Origin: Carnobacterium sp. 17-4
GTDB lineage: Bacteria > Bacillota > Bacilli > Lactobacillales > Carnobacteriaceae
Length of the DNA stretch: 64,000 bases
Assembly: GCF_000195575.1 (NCBI RefSeq)
Contig: NC_015391.1
Location: 736,501-800,500, forward strand
Reading direction: 5' to 3'
The position numbers and the translations under genes were made by a program. The notes below the pieces were generated by a model. That model saw nothing but the letters and a program-made list of their open reading frames with translations, searched no databases and had not been told where the DNA came from. Numbering within the stretch: position 1 is the first letter of the stretch; each line of letters starts with the position of its first letter. Shown one piece after another: positions 35,207-45,102 of this stretch.

Positions 35207-36226
35207 ATGTATTATGTTAAAAATGTCCGCAACGGAAAAGAAATAACAGATCCTGCTATTAACTTAGCGATTGAATACCACTTATTAAATAATGTCGTAT
35301 TAGATGAACCAATCTTACTATTTTATATTAATGAACCTTCTATTATAATTGGAAGAAATCAAAATACGATCGAAGAAATTAATACAGATTACGTTGAAAA
35401 AAAGAATATCCACGTAGTCCGTCGTTTTTCAGGTGGTGGAGCCGTTTACCATGATTTCGGAGTATTTTGTTTTTGTTTTATTACAAAAGATGATGGGGAT
35501 TCGTTTCGCGATTTCGGAAAATTCACAGAGCCTATAATTGATTCTTTACACAAAATGGGAGTAGAAGGTGCTAAGCTTGAAGGCAGAAATGACTTGTTGA
35601 TTAATGGACAAAAATTCTCTGGAAATGCTATGTATTCAAAAAATGGTCGAATGACAGCACATGGTACAATTATGTTTGATAGCGATATCGAAGAAGTCGT
35701 GAACGCTCTTAAAGTGAGAAAAGATAAAATTGAGTCAAAAGGAATTAAATCAATAAGAAGCCGTGTAACAAATATAAAACCCTATTTATCTGATGATTAT
35801 CAATTCTTAAATACAAAAGAATTCCGCGACCGTTTATTGCTGAACATTTTTGATGTCAATACTCCTGCAGAAGTTAAGGAGTACAAATTGACGGATGAGG
35901 ACTGGAAACAGATTGAAGAACTTTCTGGAAAATATTTTAATAATTGGGATTGGAACTATGGGAAATCACCAAAATTTGAGTTAGTTCGTCGTCATCGTTT
36001 TTCTATCGGTTCAGTAGAATTCAAAATGAACGTAGATAAAGGTTTTATCCAAGATATCCGTATTTTTGGAGATTTCTTTGGTTTAGGAGATATATCCGAT
36101 GTTGAAGAAAAATTGAACGGCACTAAATATGATGTAACATCAATAGGTGAGGCTCTTGACGAAATAAATATTAAAAATTACTTTGGAAATATCACTAAAG
36201 AAGAATTAGTTCACTTAATATACTAA
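35207..36226 (+). CDS. lplA: Lipoate--protein ligase
   Basis: 339 residues. LplA/LplJ activates lipoate with ATP and attaches it to 2-oxoacid dehydrogenase and glycine-cleavage proteins. The signature R72-R-F-S-G-G-G-A-V-Y-H82-D is complete, GRNQN and NDLLINGQKFSGNA follow, and the C-terminal accessory domain (WNYGKSPKFELVRRHRF) is present, so it is a full-length single-chain ligase. It implies scavenging of lipoate. Ends at a shared terminator with trpS. Confidence 0.94.
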   Translation: MYYVKNVRNGKEITDPAINLAIEYHLLNNVVLDEPILLFYINEPSIIIGRNQNTIEEINTDYVEKKNIHVVRRFSGGGAVYHDFGVFCFCFITKDDGDSFRDFGKFTEPIIDSLHKMGVEGAKLEGRNDLLINGQKFSGNAMYSKNGRMTAHGTIMFDSDIEEVVNALKVRKDKIESKGIKSIRSRVTNIKPYLSDDYQFLNTKEFRDRLLLNIFDVNTPAEVKEYKLTDEDWKQIEELSGKYFNNWDWNYGKSPKFELVRRHRFSIGSVEFKMNVDKGFIQDIRIFGDFFGLGDISDVEEKLNGTKYDVTSIGEALDEINIKNYFGNITKEELVHLIY

Positions 36227-36265
36227 AAAAAAGTCGTTAGAATACTCATTCTAACGACTTTTTTT
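36225..36265. terminator. Bidirectional terminator between lplA and trpS
   Basis: An 18-bp perfect stem (AAAAAAAGTCGTTAGAAT arm) with a 4-nt loop between convergent genes. Confidence 0.9.
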
Positions 36266-36271
36266 AGGTTA

Positions 36272-37279
<1,008 letters not shown>

Positions 37280-37312
37280 TTATACACCCCTTAATTCTAA
37301 ATACATTACTAT

Positions 37313-37318
37313 TATTAT
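37313..37318 (-). promoter_or_regulatory. Candidate -10 for trpS
   Basis: Perfect TATAAT on the minus strand 37 bp before the trpS start; the -35 region is weak. Confidence 0.4.
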
Positions 37319-37369
37319 ACGCTATTTTAAGATGGATTAAAGAATTTGTTCATAACAACTACTAAATGA

Positions 37370-37741
37370 TCATCTTTCAATAAGATAATAAGCTAACAAA
37401 GTAAGAATACAGACAATTAATAAGGCTGAGCCCACTTTTAAAAAAAAGTAATACCCTTTTCCGAATACTTTCGAAAGTGGTTCTACATTTAATTCTTCAT
37501 CTGAGTTTCTACCTTTTCGAATATTGAAAGCAGCTTTTCTCATACTATAATTAAAAAAATCAAAAAATCCTGAAGAAAAAGATGCACCAAAAAGTCCAAT
37601 AATAAGAAAGAAGGCAGCTCCGTAAAAAGTTAGATTTGTAGTATGATAGAATGAGAGTTCTCTATAAATAATAAGTTCTAATAGTATACATAAAACGAGT
37701 ATAGCTAAAAAAATGCGGATAGGTGTAAATTTTTGTTTCAC
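37370..37741 (-). CDS. DUF3899-type small integral membrane protein
   Basis: 123 residues with three hydrophobic segments: residues ~9-26 (IFLAILVLCILLELII), ~38-58 (FYGAAFFLIIGLFGASF) and ~100-120 (FFLKVGSALLIVCILTLLAYYL). A basic cytoplasmic loop R-K-A-A-F-N-I-R-K-G-R lies between the second and third. It resembles DUF3899 proteins; function unknown. GGAGGAA precedes the start. It could be cotranscribed with trpS, but a possible promoter lies between them. Confidence 0.7.
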   Translation of the reverse strand: MKQKFTPIRIFLAILVLCILLELIIYRELSFYHTTNLTFYGAAFFLIIGLFGASFSSGFFDFFNYSMRKAAFNIRKGRNSDEELNVEPLSKVFGKGYYFFLKVGSALLIVCILTLLAYYLIER

Positions 37742-37942
37742 TTAATTTCCTCCTTGAAGTAGATAAATAATCGTTCTAAATCCATTATAAAGGAATACAA
37801 TGAAAAATGTATGAATAAAATTAGGCACAGGTAATGCTTTATCTTTTGTAAAACAACACATTTTCTACTTGTTTTCTAATCATATTCTAATCTTTAGATG
37901 GAATATGATAGCTTAATTCAAAAAAGTTTTGCAATATTGCTT

Positions 37943-37971
37943 TTGACAAGCTATTCTATATAGTATATTCT
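37943..37971 (+). promoter_or_regulatory. Promoter for oppBCDF
   Basis: Perfect TTGACA (37943-37948) with TATTCT (37966-37971, 17-bp spacing) or TATATT (37964-37969, 15-bp spacing). Leader of ~45 nt to oppB. Confidence 0.6.
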
Positions 37972-38018
37972 TTTTTGTAGAAGAATTAAAATTAAAATTG
38001 TTGGAGGTGCTTTAATCG

Positions 38019-38966
38019 ATGAAAAGTTATGCGAGATTTTTAGGAAAACGTGTATTATACATGTTATTGACATTATTTTTAATTGCATCGATTACTTTCT
38101 TCTTAATGAAGCTTTTACCAGGTACTCCATATAGTAACCAGGATAAACTTTCAGAAGAACAAATCTATATTATGAATGAACAATATGGATTAAATGAACC
38201 GGTTGCGGTTCAGTATTTAGTGTACATCGGAGGATTACTTAAAGGGGATCTAGGAACGTCATTCCAATTTAACAATACTCCCGTAACGAAACTGCTATCT
38301 ACGCGTATAGGGCCATCCTTGCAGCTAGGTATTCAAGCAGTCGCACTTGGGACAATACTAGGTATTGTTTTAGGAGTAATCGCAGCAATGTATCAAAACA
38401 CATGGATTGATACATTAGCAACATTTTCAGCAATTTTAGGTAGATCTATTCCTAACTTTGTTATTGCCGTACTATTGCAACTTATTTTTGGAGTATATCT
38501 ACAATGGTTCCCAATCGCTTTGTGGGATGGCGGATTCAGTTCATCTGTTTTGCCAACATTAGCTCTAACGATATCTCCGTTAGCCGATTCTGCTCGTTTT
38601 ATTAGAACAGAAATGGTAGATGTATTGAGTAGTGATTACGTTGAATTGGCAAGAGCCAAAGGGTTAAGCAGATGGACAGTAGCATTTAAACATGGTGTTC
38701 GTAATGCATTGATACCATTAGTTACGATCTTAGGACCTATGGCAGTTGGTTTAATGACGGGTTCAATGGTTGTAGAAAATATCTATGCTATTCCAGGAAT
38801 TGGAGAACAATTCGTTAAATCAATTATGACAAATGATTACCCTACTATTATGGGTGTAACCATTCTTTATTCTGCTATGCTAGTATTTATTATTTTAGTT
38901 GTAGATATTTTATACGGAGTAATTGACCCACGTATTCGTGTTTCTACAGAAGGAGGGGACAAATAA
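38019..38966 (+). CDS. oppB: Oligopeptide ABC transporter permease OppB
   Basis: 315 residues, about six membrane spans, starting with the typical N-terminal MKSYARFLGKRVLYMLLTLFLIASITFFLMKLLPGTPY. The permease EAA loop reads VELARAKGLSRWTVAFKHGVRNALIP. Forms the channel with OppC. GGAGG is 10 bp from the ATG. First gene of a four-gene operon that lacks its own oppA; the two oppA genes at 27.6-31.2 kb presumably serve it. Confidence 0.95.
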   Translation: MKSYARFLGKRVLYMLLTLFLIASITFFLMKLLPGTPYSNQDKLSEEQIYIMNEQYGLNEPVAVQYLVYIGGLLKGDLGTSFQFNNTPVTKLLSTRIGPSLQLGIQAVALGTILGIVLGVIAAMYQNTWIDTLATFSAILGRSIPNFVIAVLLQLIFGVYLQWFPIALWDGGFSSSVLPTLALTISPLADSARFIRTEMVDVLSSDYVELARAKGLSRWTVAFKHGVRNALIPLVTILGPMAVGLMTGSMVVENIYAIPGIGEQFVKSIMTNDYPTIMGVTILYSAMLVFIILVVDILYGVIDPRIRVSTEGGDK

Positions 38967-40015
38967 TGCATAATCAAGATAATACTCCTGTTGCAGATGA
39001 ACTAAAGAATCTGTCTCCTGACATGTTTGCTCCAGCATCTGAGTCAAGTATTCAAGATAACGAAAAAATTGCAGCACCTTCATTAAGTTTTATTCAAGAC
39101 TCATGGAGAAGATTGAAAAAAAATAAAGCGGCCGTAGTTAGTCTGATTATTCTGACAATTATGATTATTCTTACAATTGCAGCACCACTTGTTGCACCGC
39201 ATGACCCAAATGTTCAAACAGTAGAGTTTGCAAGCTTACCTCCTAAAATTCCAGGAATTGGAATTGATGGGTTAAATGGAACTCAAGCAGTTGGCGAAAC
39301 ACGTGTCGATAAATATACTGAAAAAGGCGTTCCTGAAGGCCAGTACTATATTTTAGGTACAGACAGTTTAGGACGTGATTTACTTTCACGTATTCTTTAT
39401 GGTACTCGAGTTTCCTTAATAATTGCGTTTGTTGCAGCATTTTTTGACTTAACGATAGGTGTAACTTATGGTTTAGTTTCAGGATGGTGTGGCGGGAAAA
39501 TTGATAACTTCATGCAACGTGTCTTAGAAATATTATCAGGCGTTCCTAACTTAGTAGTAGTTATCTTGATGCTCTTGGTTTTAGATCCAGGTATTATGTC
39601 TATTATTATTGCGTTAGCTATTACCGGGTGGATTTCAATGGCCAGGGTAGTTCGTGCACAAACGTTGAAATTGAAGAATCAAGAATATATTTTAGCAGCC
39701 CGTACTTTAGGTGAATCTTCAATAAAAATAGCATTTAAACATTTAATTCCGAATTTATCAGGTGTTATCATTATTCAAACCATGTTCTCAATACCGTCTG
39801 CTATTTTCTTCGAGGCATTCTTGAGTTTCATCGGTATAGGTATTCCTGCACCAACAGCTTCATTAGGAACATTGATTAATGATGGATACAAAACATTCCG
39901 CTTCTTACCTCATTTAATGTGGTATCCAGCAGCAGTTATTTGTATTTTAATGATTTCATTTAACTTGTTAGCAGATGGTTTGCGTGATGCATTTGATCCA
40001 AAAATGAAAGATTAG
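38966..40015 (+). CDS. oppC: Oligopeptide ABC transporter permease OppC
   Basis: 349 residues. Long cytoplasmic N-terminus (residues 1-~55), first span around 60-80, then a large external loop containing YILGTDSLGRDLLSRILYGTR, and the EAA loop EYILAARTLGESSIKIAFKHLIPN. Start overlaps the oppB stop by one base (TAATG), so the two permeases are translationally coupled. Confidence 0.95.
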   Translation: MHNQDNTPVADELKNLSPDMFAPASESSIQDNEKIAAPSLSFIQDSWRRLKKNKAAVVSLIILTIMIILTIAAPLVAPHDPNVQTVEFASLPPKIPGIGIDGLNGTQAVGETRVDKYTEKGVPEGQYYILGTDSLGRDLLSRILYGTRVSLIIAFVAAFFDLTIGVTYGLVSGWCGGKIDNFMQRVLEILSGVPNLVVVILMLLVLDPGIMSIIIALAITGWISMARVVRAQTLKLKNQEYILAARTLGESSIKIAFKHLIPNLSGVIIIQTMFSIPSAIFFEAFLSFIGIGIPAPTASLGTLINDGYKTFRFLPHLMWYPAAVICILMISFNLLADGLRDAFDPKMKD

Positions 40016-40029
40016 CGAGGTGAAAATGA

Positions 40030-41127
40030 ATGAGCAATGTATTAGAAGTTAAAGATTTAGAAATAACGTTCGACACCTATGCTGGTAAAGTAAAAGCTAT
40101 CCGCGGTGTCAGTTTCGATTTAAAAAAAGGCGAAACATTAGCTATTGTAGGGGAATCCGGTTCAGGGAAATCAGTTACCACTCGTAGCATTATGCGATTG
40201 CTGTCACAAAATGCAAATGTTGAAAATGGAGAAATCCTTTTTAATGGTGAAGATCTTATAAAAAAATCTGAAAAAGAAATGCAAGCTATTCGTGGTAAAG
40301 AAATTGCGATGATTTTTCAAGATCCTATGACATCTCTTAATCCAACAATGACCATTGGAAAACAAATTTCTGAACCTATTCGTTTACATCAAAAATTAAA
40401 CAAAGAAGATGCAAGTAAAAGAGCGTTAGAATTATTAAATTTAGTTGGTTTACCTGATGCAGAAAGACGTATGAAACAATACCCTCACCAATTTTCTGGT
40501 GGGCAAAGACAACGTATTGTAATTGCGATTGCTCTTGCATGTAATCCTGAAGTACTAATTGCTGATGAACCAACAACAGCTTTAGACGTAACGATTCAAG
40601 CGCAAATCTTAGATCTTATGAAAGAACTACAAAAGAAAATTGCGACTTCTATTATTTTTATTACACATGATTTAGGCGTAGTAGCTAACGTTGCAGATCG
40701 TGTTGCAGTTATGTATGCAGGTAAAATTATAGAAATTGGAACAGTGGATGAAATTTTTTACAATCCTCAACACCCGTATACATGGGGACTGATCAGTTCT
40801 ATGCCTACCTTAGAAATTACTGAAACACTTTATGCTATCCCAGGGACTCCTCCAGATTTATTGGACCCACCAAAAGGGGATGCATTTGCTCCACGAAATG
40901 CATTTGCAATGAAAATTGATACAGAATTAGAACCGCCATACTTTAAAGTTTCTGAAACGCATCTAGCTGCAACGTGGTTATTACATCCCGATGCACCTAC
41001 CGTTGAACCGCCACCAGAAATTAAAGCACGTCAAAAAATTTATGAAGAAAAATTTGCCCCACTCCATGCATCTTTAAAAAATGCTAAGACTGAAGTCAAA
41101 GGAGGGGTAAACGAAGATGGAAAATAG
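40030..41127 (+). CDS. oppD: Oligopeptide ABC transporter ATPase OppD
   Basis: 365 residues. Walker A G41-E-S-G-S-G-K47-S, signature F155-S-G-G-Q, Walker B VLIAD179-E180, H-loop ITHD. The C-terminal ~100 residues include the oligopeptide/dipeptide extension ([17 protein letters not shown]); the cysteines that bind an iron-sulphur cluster in some OppD/DppD proteins are absent. The 3' end overlaps oppF by 11 bases. Confidence 0.95.
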   Translation: MSNVLEVKDLEITFDTYAGKVKAIRGVSFDLKKGETLAIVGESGSGKSVTTRSIMRLLSQNANVENGEILFNGEDLIKKSEKEMQAIRGKEIAMIFQDPMTSLNPTMTIGKQISEPIRLHQKLNKEDASKRALELLNLVGLPDAERRMKQYPHQFSGGQRQRIVIAIALACNPEVLIADEPTTALDVTIQAQILDLMKELQKKIATSIIFITHDLGVVANVADRVAVMYAGKIIEIGTVDEIFYNPQHPYTWGLISSMPTLEITETLYAIPGTPPDLLDPPKGDAFAPRNAFAMKIDTELEPPYFKVSETHLAATWLLHPDAPTVEPPPEIKARQKIYEEKFAPLHASLKNAKTEVKGGVNEDGK

Positions 41128-42058
41128 AGAAAAGATTTTAGAAGTTAGAGGTCTAAAACAATATTTCAACAAAGGAACAAAAAATGAAGTTCGTGCCGTA
41201 GATGATGTTACTTTTGACATCTATAAAGGTGAAACTTTTGGTTTAGTTGGTGAATCTGGTTCAGGTAAATCTACAACTGGTCGTTCAATCATTCGATTGT
41301 ATGATCCAACAGCTGGAGAAATTGATTTTGAAGGTACCAAAGTTCATGATATTTCTGGTAAAAAAGATATGTTGAAGTTCAGAAGAGATATGCAAATGAT
41401 CTTCCAAGATCCATATGCATCTTTGAATCCAAAAATGAAAGTTCGCGATATTATCGCAGAAGGTATCGATATTCATGGTTTAGCTACTTCTACGGAAGAC
41501 AGAAACAACCAAGTAAATGAACTGTTAAAAACAGTTGGTTTAAATCCAGACCATGCTTCTCGTTACCCACATGAGTTTTCAGGTGGACAAAGACAACGTA
41601 TTGGAATTGCTAGAGCTCTTGCAGTTAAGCCTAAATTTATCATTGCTGATGAACCGATTTCTGCATTAGATGTTTCAATTCAAGCGCAAGTTGTCAATTT
41701 ATTAATGGAGTTACAAAAAACACAAGAATTAACTTTCTTGTTTATTGCCCATGATTTATCAATGGTTAAGTACATCAGTGATCGTATTGGTGTAATGAAT
41801 ACCGGCAAATTACTTGAGTTAGCACCTGCTGATGAAGTATACAATACTCCATTGCACCCTTATACGGAAAGTTTGTTGTCTGCTGTACCTTTACCAGATC
41901 CTGAATATGAGCGTAATCGTGTGCGTACTCCCTATATTCCTCGTGAATCAAATGGAGAACCTGAAGAGTTACGTGAAATTTCTCAAGGACATTATGTTTA
42001 CTGTAGAGAATCTGATGTAGCTGCTTTGAAAGAAAAGAAAGCAAGCTACGCTAAATAA
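41117..42058 (+). CDS. oppF: Oligopeptide ABC transporter ATPase OppF
   Basis: 313 residues. Walker A G45-E-S-G-S-G-K51-S, signature [15 protein letters not shown], Walker [13 protein letters not shown]. Pairs with OppD to drive uptake. Ends with the family tail containing [17 protein letters not shown] lies inside the oppD end just before the ATG, so initiation is efficient. A strong terminator closes the operon. Confidence 0.95.
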   Translation: MENREKILEVRGLKQYFNKGTKNEVRAVDDVTFDIYKGETFGLVGESGSGKSTTGRSIIRLYDPTAGEIDFEGTKVHDISGKKDMLKFRRDMQMIFQDPYASLNPKMKVRDIIAEGIDIHGLATSTEDRNNQVNELLKTVGLNPDHASRYPHEFSGGQRQRIGIARALAVKPKFIIADEPISALDVSIQAQVVNLLMELQKTQELTFLFIAHDLSMVKYISDRIGVMNTGKLLELAPADEVYNTPLHPYTESLLSAVPLPDPEYERNRVRTPYIPRESNGEPEELREISQGHYVYCRESDVAALKEKKASYAK

Positions 42059-42064
42059 TTAAGT

Positions 42065-42112
42065 AAAAGCTATAAATTAGACTGATAAAGTCTAATTTAT
42101 AGCTTTTTTTGT
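42065..42112 (+). terminator. Terminator of oppBCDF
   Basis: A perfect 19-bp stem (AAAAGCTATAAATTAGACT arm), GATA-type loop, T7. Confidence 0.92.
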
Positions 42113-42164
42113 TGTTTTTAAAATAGAATGAATACTTCATAAAAGCACTTTAGAAATAGAGAGT

Positions 42165-42299
42165 ACTTGTAGAGATATACAAGTTAAATAAAACAATGTT
42201 TGTTTTAAAACATTATTTTATTTAGAATGAATTCTTATTTATATTCATTATTATTATCCTTATTTGGAAAAAAGCTTTATTAAATAAGGGTTTTCTTTG
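42165..42299 (+). other. Three consecutive hairpins in the oppF-spx gap
   Basis: The 436-bp gap contains ACTTGTA/TACAAGT (42165-42184), a 16-bp stem with one mismatch (42186-42223), and CCTTATTT/AAATAAGG (42258-42289) followed by GTTTTCTTT, which resembles an intrinsic terminator. None is at a gene end. They may be the 3' part of a small RNA or part of the spx regulatory region. Confidence 0.45.
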
Positions 42300-42403
42300 A
42301 TCAAATGTGAACTAATAAAATTTACTATGTAAAATTAATGTTAAAGTTAAGAACAAGTGACGAAAAAATGGCAAAAGGGGTAGTAATTTTAAAATGGATG
42401 TTT

Positions 42404-42409
42404 TATAAT
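42404..42409 (+). promoter_or_regulatory. Candidate -10 for spx
   Basis: Perfect TATAAT, 86 bp before the spx ATG, with no convincing -35; this is typical for a promoter needing an activator or with other upstream promoters. Confidence 0.4.
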
Positions 42410-42494
42410 AATCTTGTAAGGCATTTCATAGTTTCATTAACAATCCTCAATTTTTTTGAACGATCTATCTGATTAAAAAAGGAGAGAATAACAT

Positions 42495-42893
42495 ATGGTA
42501 ACTTTATATACATCGCCTAGTTGCACATCATGTCGTAAAGCAAGAGCATGGTTAGAGGAAAACAATATTACTTATAAAGAAAGAAATATTTTTTCAGAAC
42601 CACTGACGATTGGTGAAATTAAATCGATCTTAAGAATGACAGAAGATGGTACAGAAGAAATCATTTCGACCCGTTCTAAAGTATTCCAAGAACTAAATGT
42701 TGATCTTGATGATTTACCTTTAAATGAATTGTTTGATTTGATTCAAGATAACCCAGGACTTTTACGTCGACCAATCATGGTAGATGAAAAGAGATTACAG
42801 GTTGGATACAACGAAGATGAAATCCGTCGCTTCTTGCCTCGTGAAGTAAGAGCACTTGAATTAAAACAGGCACAACTGATAGTTGGATATTAG
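42495..42893 (+). CDS. spx: Redox-responsive transcription factor Spx
   Basis: 132 residues, ArsC-like fold. The redox switch C10-T-S-C13 is intact. Spx binds the alpha subunit of RNA polymerase and redirects transcription under disulfide stress. Its degradation by ClpXP is controlled by SpxH, whose gene is 4.5 kb downstream, and MecA is next door. AAAGGAGAG precedes the start. Terminator follows. Confidence 0.95.
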   Translation: MVTLYTSPSCTSCRKARAWLEENNITYKERNIFSEPLTIGEIKSILRMTEDGTEEIISTRSKVFQELNVDLDDLPLNELFDLIQDNPGLLRRPIMVDEKRLQVGYNEDEIRRFLPREVRALELKQAQLIVGY

Positions 42894-42901
42894 CAATTAG
42901 G

Positions 42902-42940
42902 TAAAACTACACATCCCAAGGGTGTTGTAGTTTTTTTTGG
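42902..42940 (+). terminator. Terminator after spx
   Basis: AAAACTACA pairs with TGTAGTTTT, an inner GC-rich CCC/GGG helix adds stability, then T8. Confidence 0.8.
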
Positions 42941-43044
42941 CACTTTTAACTTTACATTTTATTTATTTCCTTTAGAATGGTTATATAGATTATTCATTAG
43001 TTAAAATGTTTTAACGATGAAGAAGAGAAATGAGGTGTATGACT

Positions 43045-43716
43045 ATGGAAATGGAACACATTAACGAAAACACCATCCGAGTATTAATTGAGAACGCTGA
43101 TTTGGAAGAAAGAGGCGTAACATTTTTAGATCTTTTAGGAAACCACAAACAAATTGAAAATTTCTTTTATAGTATCTTAGAAGAAGTGGATGTTGACGAA
43201 CAATTCCATGAATCTGATGCCATAACATTTCAAGTGTTGCCAAATGGAAATGGTCTAGAATTGTTTATTAGTAAAGGTGGTCCATTAAACGACCAATTAG
43301 ACTTTTCTTCAGCATCTGAGAATCTTAACTCAGATGAATTCTCTCAATATATAAAAAAACAAATGGTACAAAATTTAGAAAAATCCGAAGCTGAGATTGA
43401 TGAAACCGTAAATCACATTGAAGATGAAACAAAAGAAGTTGTTTTGAGATTTAATCAATTTGAAGATATGATTGAATTATCAAAAATGATGCATGTTGAT
43501 AAGGCACGCTCTAATCTCTTTCTTTACAAAGAAAGCTACTATTTAAATCTAGTCTTTTTTATTAGTGAAATGACTGAAAGAAGTGCTGAGGAAGAAATTG
43601 CTCTTGCACTAGAGTTTGCTGAAAAAACACCGGTTACTCAAGGGATTTTAGAAGAACATGGGAAAATACTCATGGAAAAAAATGCCTTAGAGTTAACACG
43701 TCATTACTTTAAATAA
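43045..43716 (+). CDS. mecA: Adaptor protein MecA
   Basis: 223 residues. MecA hands substrates such as ComK or ComX to the ClpC protease. The N-domain starts MEMEHINENTIRVLIENADLEERG, a very typical start. An acidic linker (SEAEIDETVNHIEDETKEVV) leads into the C-terminal ClpC-binding domain. ATG 43045 is chosen because GAGGTG lies 7 bp before it; the in-frame ATGs at 43030 and 43039 are inside or too close to that site. Conserved order spx-mecA-coiA-pepF. Confidence 0.93.
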   Translation: MEMEHINENTIRVLIENADLEERGVTFLDLLGNHKQIENFFYSILEEVDVDEQFHESDAITFQVLPNGNGLELFISKGGPLNDQLDFSSASENLNSDEFSQYIKKQMVQNLEKSEAEIDETVNHIEDETKEVVLRFNQFEDMIELSKMMHVDKARSNLFLYKESYYLNLVFFISEMTERSAEEEIALALEFAEKTPVTQGILEEHGKILMEKNALELTRHYFK

Positions 43717-43737
43717 ACTAAATAGTACTAAATTGGG

Positions 43738-43772
43738 AATCAAAGAAAGTTCATCTTTCTTTGATTTTTTTT
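43738..43772 (+). terminator. Terminator after mecA
   Basis: A 12-bp stem (AATCAAAGAAAG arm), TTCAT loop, T8. Confidence 0.88.
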
Positions 43773-43843
43773 GTTTGTTATTAGAGTTCTCACCTTCTTT
43801 GCGGATAGTTTAAATAGAAGGCAAAGAGAGGAGATTAATTATA

Positions 43844-45019
43844 ATGCTAGTTGCAGTAAATAAGGGAAATCAGTATGTTAATGCATTAGATGAGCAGAAA
43901 AATAAAAAACGAAAAAAGGACTATTACTGTCCGAGTTGTAAAAAGCCGGTTTTTCTTAAAAAAGGATTAATTAAACAAGCTCATTTTACTCACTTTCAAA
44001 AAAATGACTGCTCTATTTTTTCAGAAGGAGAAACAGAAGAACATATTTTAGGTAAAAAAATACTTTATCATTGGTTCATACAACAAGAAATACCTTGTCA
44101 ACTTGAAGCCTATCTACCAAATTTAAAGCAGCGTCCAGATTTATTAATTTGGCTGGATGAACAGACACCAACAGCTATAGAGTTTCAATGCAGTGCTCTT
44201 TCTGCTGAAAGAATGCTGGAACGAACATTAGGCTATACTAAAAATGGGTATAGAGTTTATTGGATCTTAGGACAAAATTTCCATTTAAAAAATAAATTAA
44301 CAAGTTTTCAACGACTATTCATACAGGAACATAAAAAAATAGGGTGCTACTTTTTAGAATTACATGTAGAAACAAACGATATTGTCATCCATTATGGTAT
44401 CAGTCAAGAAGGAAATTCATCATGTATAATTTCTCAATGTTGTCATTTAAAGATGGATGAAAGCACTAGTTTAAATACAATAATCCCCCAGTTTATGGTT
44501 TACTCAAAATTTACTCAAATAGAACCTAAAAAAAAATTGATTCAAAGTCATTATTTTTTAAATAGGGGGAGGAACTATCAAGTACCGATAATAGTGGCGT
44601 TCCAAAAATACATTTATAAAAAAGGTGATTCATTGGTTTCATTGCCTCTAGAAGTTTATCTGCCCGTGAAAAATCAATTATTTATTAAAACACTTTCTTA
44701 CTTTTGGAAATATCAGTTTCTAGAATGGATAATGGAAAGAAATAGTGGGGAAATTATATCCAAAAAAGAAATAGCCAAAAAAACCACAACAATGATAAAA
44801 AATAATGAGCTTAATTTTTATATTATGCCTCTTATCTCCGATGAAAGTAAAAGGAAGTGCATCACTCATTTTATCACATTATTGAACAAACGCGGCTTAC
44901 TAATAGCTATTTCTCATTCAGAATGGATAGTGCAAAAGGAGGCACAGAGGTATAAAAATGAAAATGAAAAGATTACCGAATTTTTAAAGTTAGATATGGC
45001 TCTTATTGTGGATACATAA
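43844..45019 (+). CDS. coiA: Competence protein CoiA
   Basis: 391 residues. CoiA is needed for transformation in streptococci and acts after DNA uptake. N-terminal Cys pair C-P-S-C in YYCPSCKKPVFLKKG and a nearby His, then a PD-(D/E)xK nuclease-like core RPDLLIWLDE ... AIEFQCS, followed by GYTKNGYRVYWILG. The C-terminal half is poorly conserved. GAGGAG precedes the start. It suggests the lineage has, or had, natural competence. Confidence 0.9.
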   Translation: MLVAVNKGNQYVNALDEQKNKKRKKDYYCPSCKKPVFLKKGLIKQAHFTHFQKNDCSIFSEGETEEHILGKKILYHWFIQQEIPCQLEAYLPNLKQRPDLLIWLDEQTPTAIEFQCSALSAERMLERTLGYTKNGYRVYWILGQNFHLKNKLTSFQRLFIQEHKKIGCYFLELHVETNDIVIHYGISQEGNSSCIISQCCHLKMDESTSLNTIIPQFMVYSKFTQIEPKKKLIQSHYFLNRGRNYQVPIIVAFQKYIYKKGDSLVSLPLEVYLPVKNQLFIKTLSYFWKYQFLEWIMERNSGEIISKKEIAKKTTTMIKNNELNFYIMPLISDESKRKCITHFITLLNKRGLLIAISHSEWIVQKEAQRYKNENEKITEFLKLDMALIVDT

Positions 45020-45061
45020 GAATTAGGACTAGAGGAATTTTCTTTATTTTAGGGCAGTTTA

Positions 45062-45070
45062 TGGTAAGAT
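45062..45070 (+). promoter_or_regulatory. Extended -10 promoter for pepF
   Basis: TGGTAAGAT, 32 bp before the pepF start. Confidence 0.45.
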
Positions 45071-45102
45071 TAAAGATAAGATAATTCCGAGGAGGTCTTT
45101 TA

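Noticed and set aside
42403-42418. A PerR-box-like sequence at the spx -10
   Set aside because: Only the left half matches, and that half is the -10 element itself.
42339-42473. A 44-codon plus-strand frame upstream of spx
   Set aside because: No ribosome binding site, and the spx -10 lies inside it.
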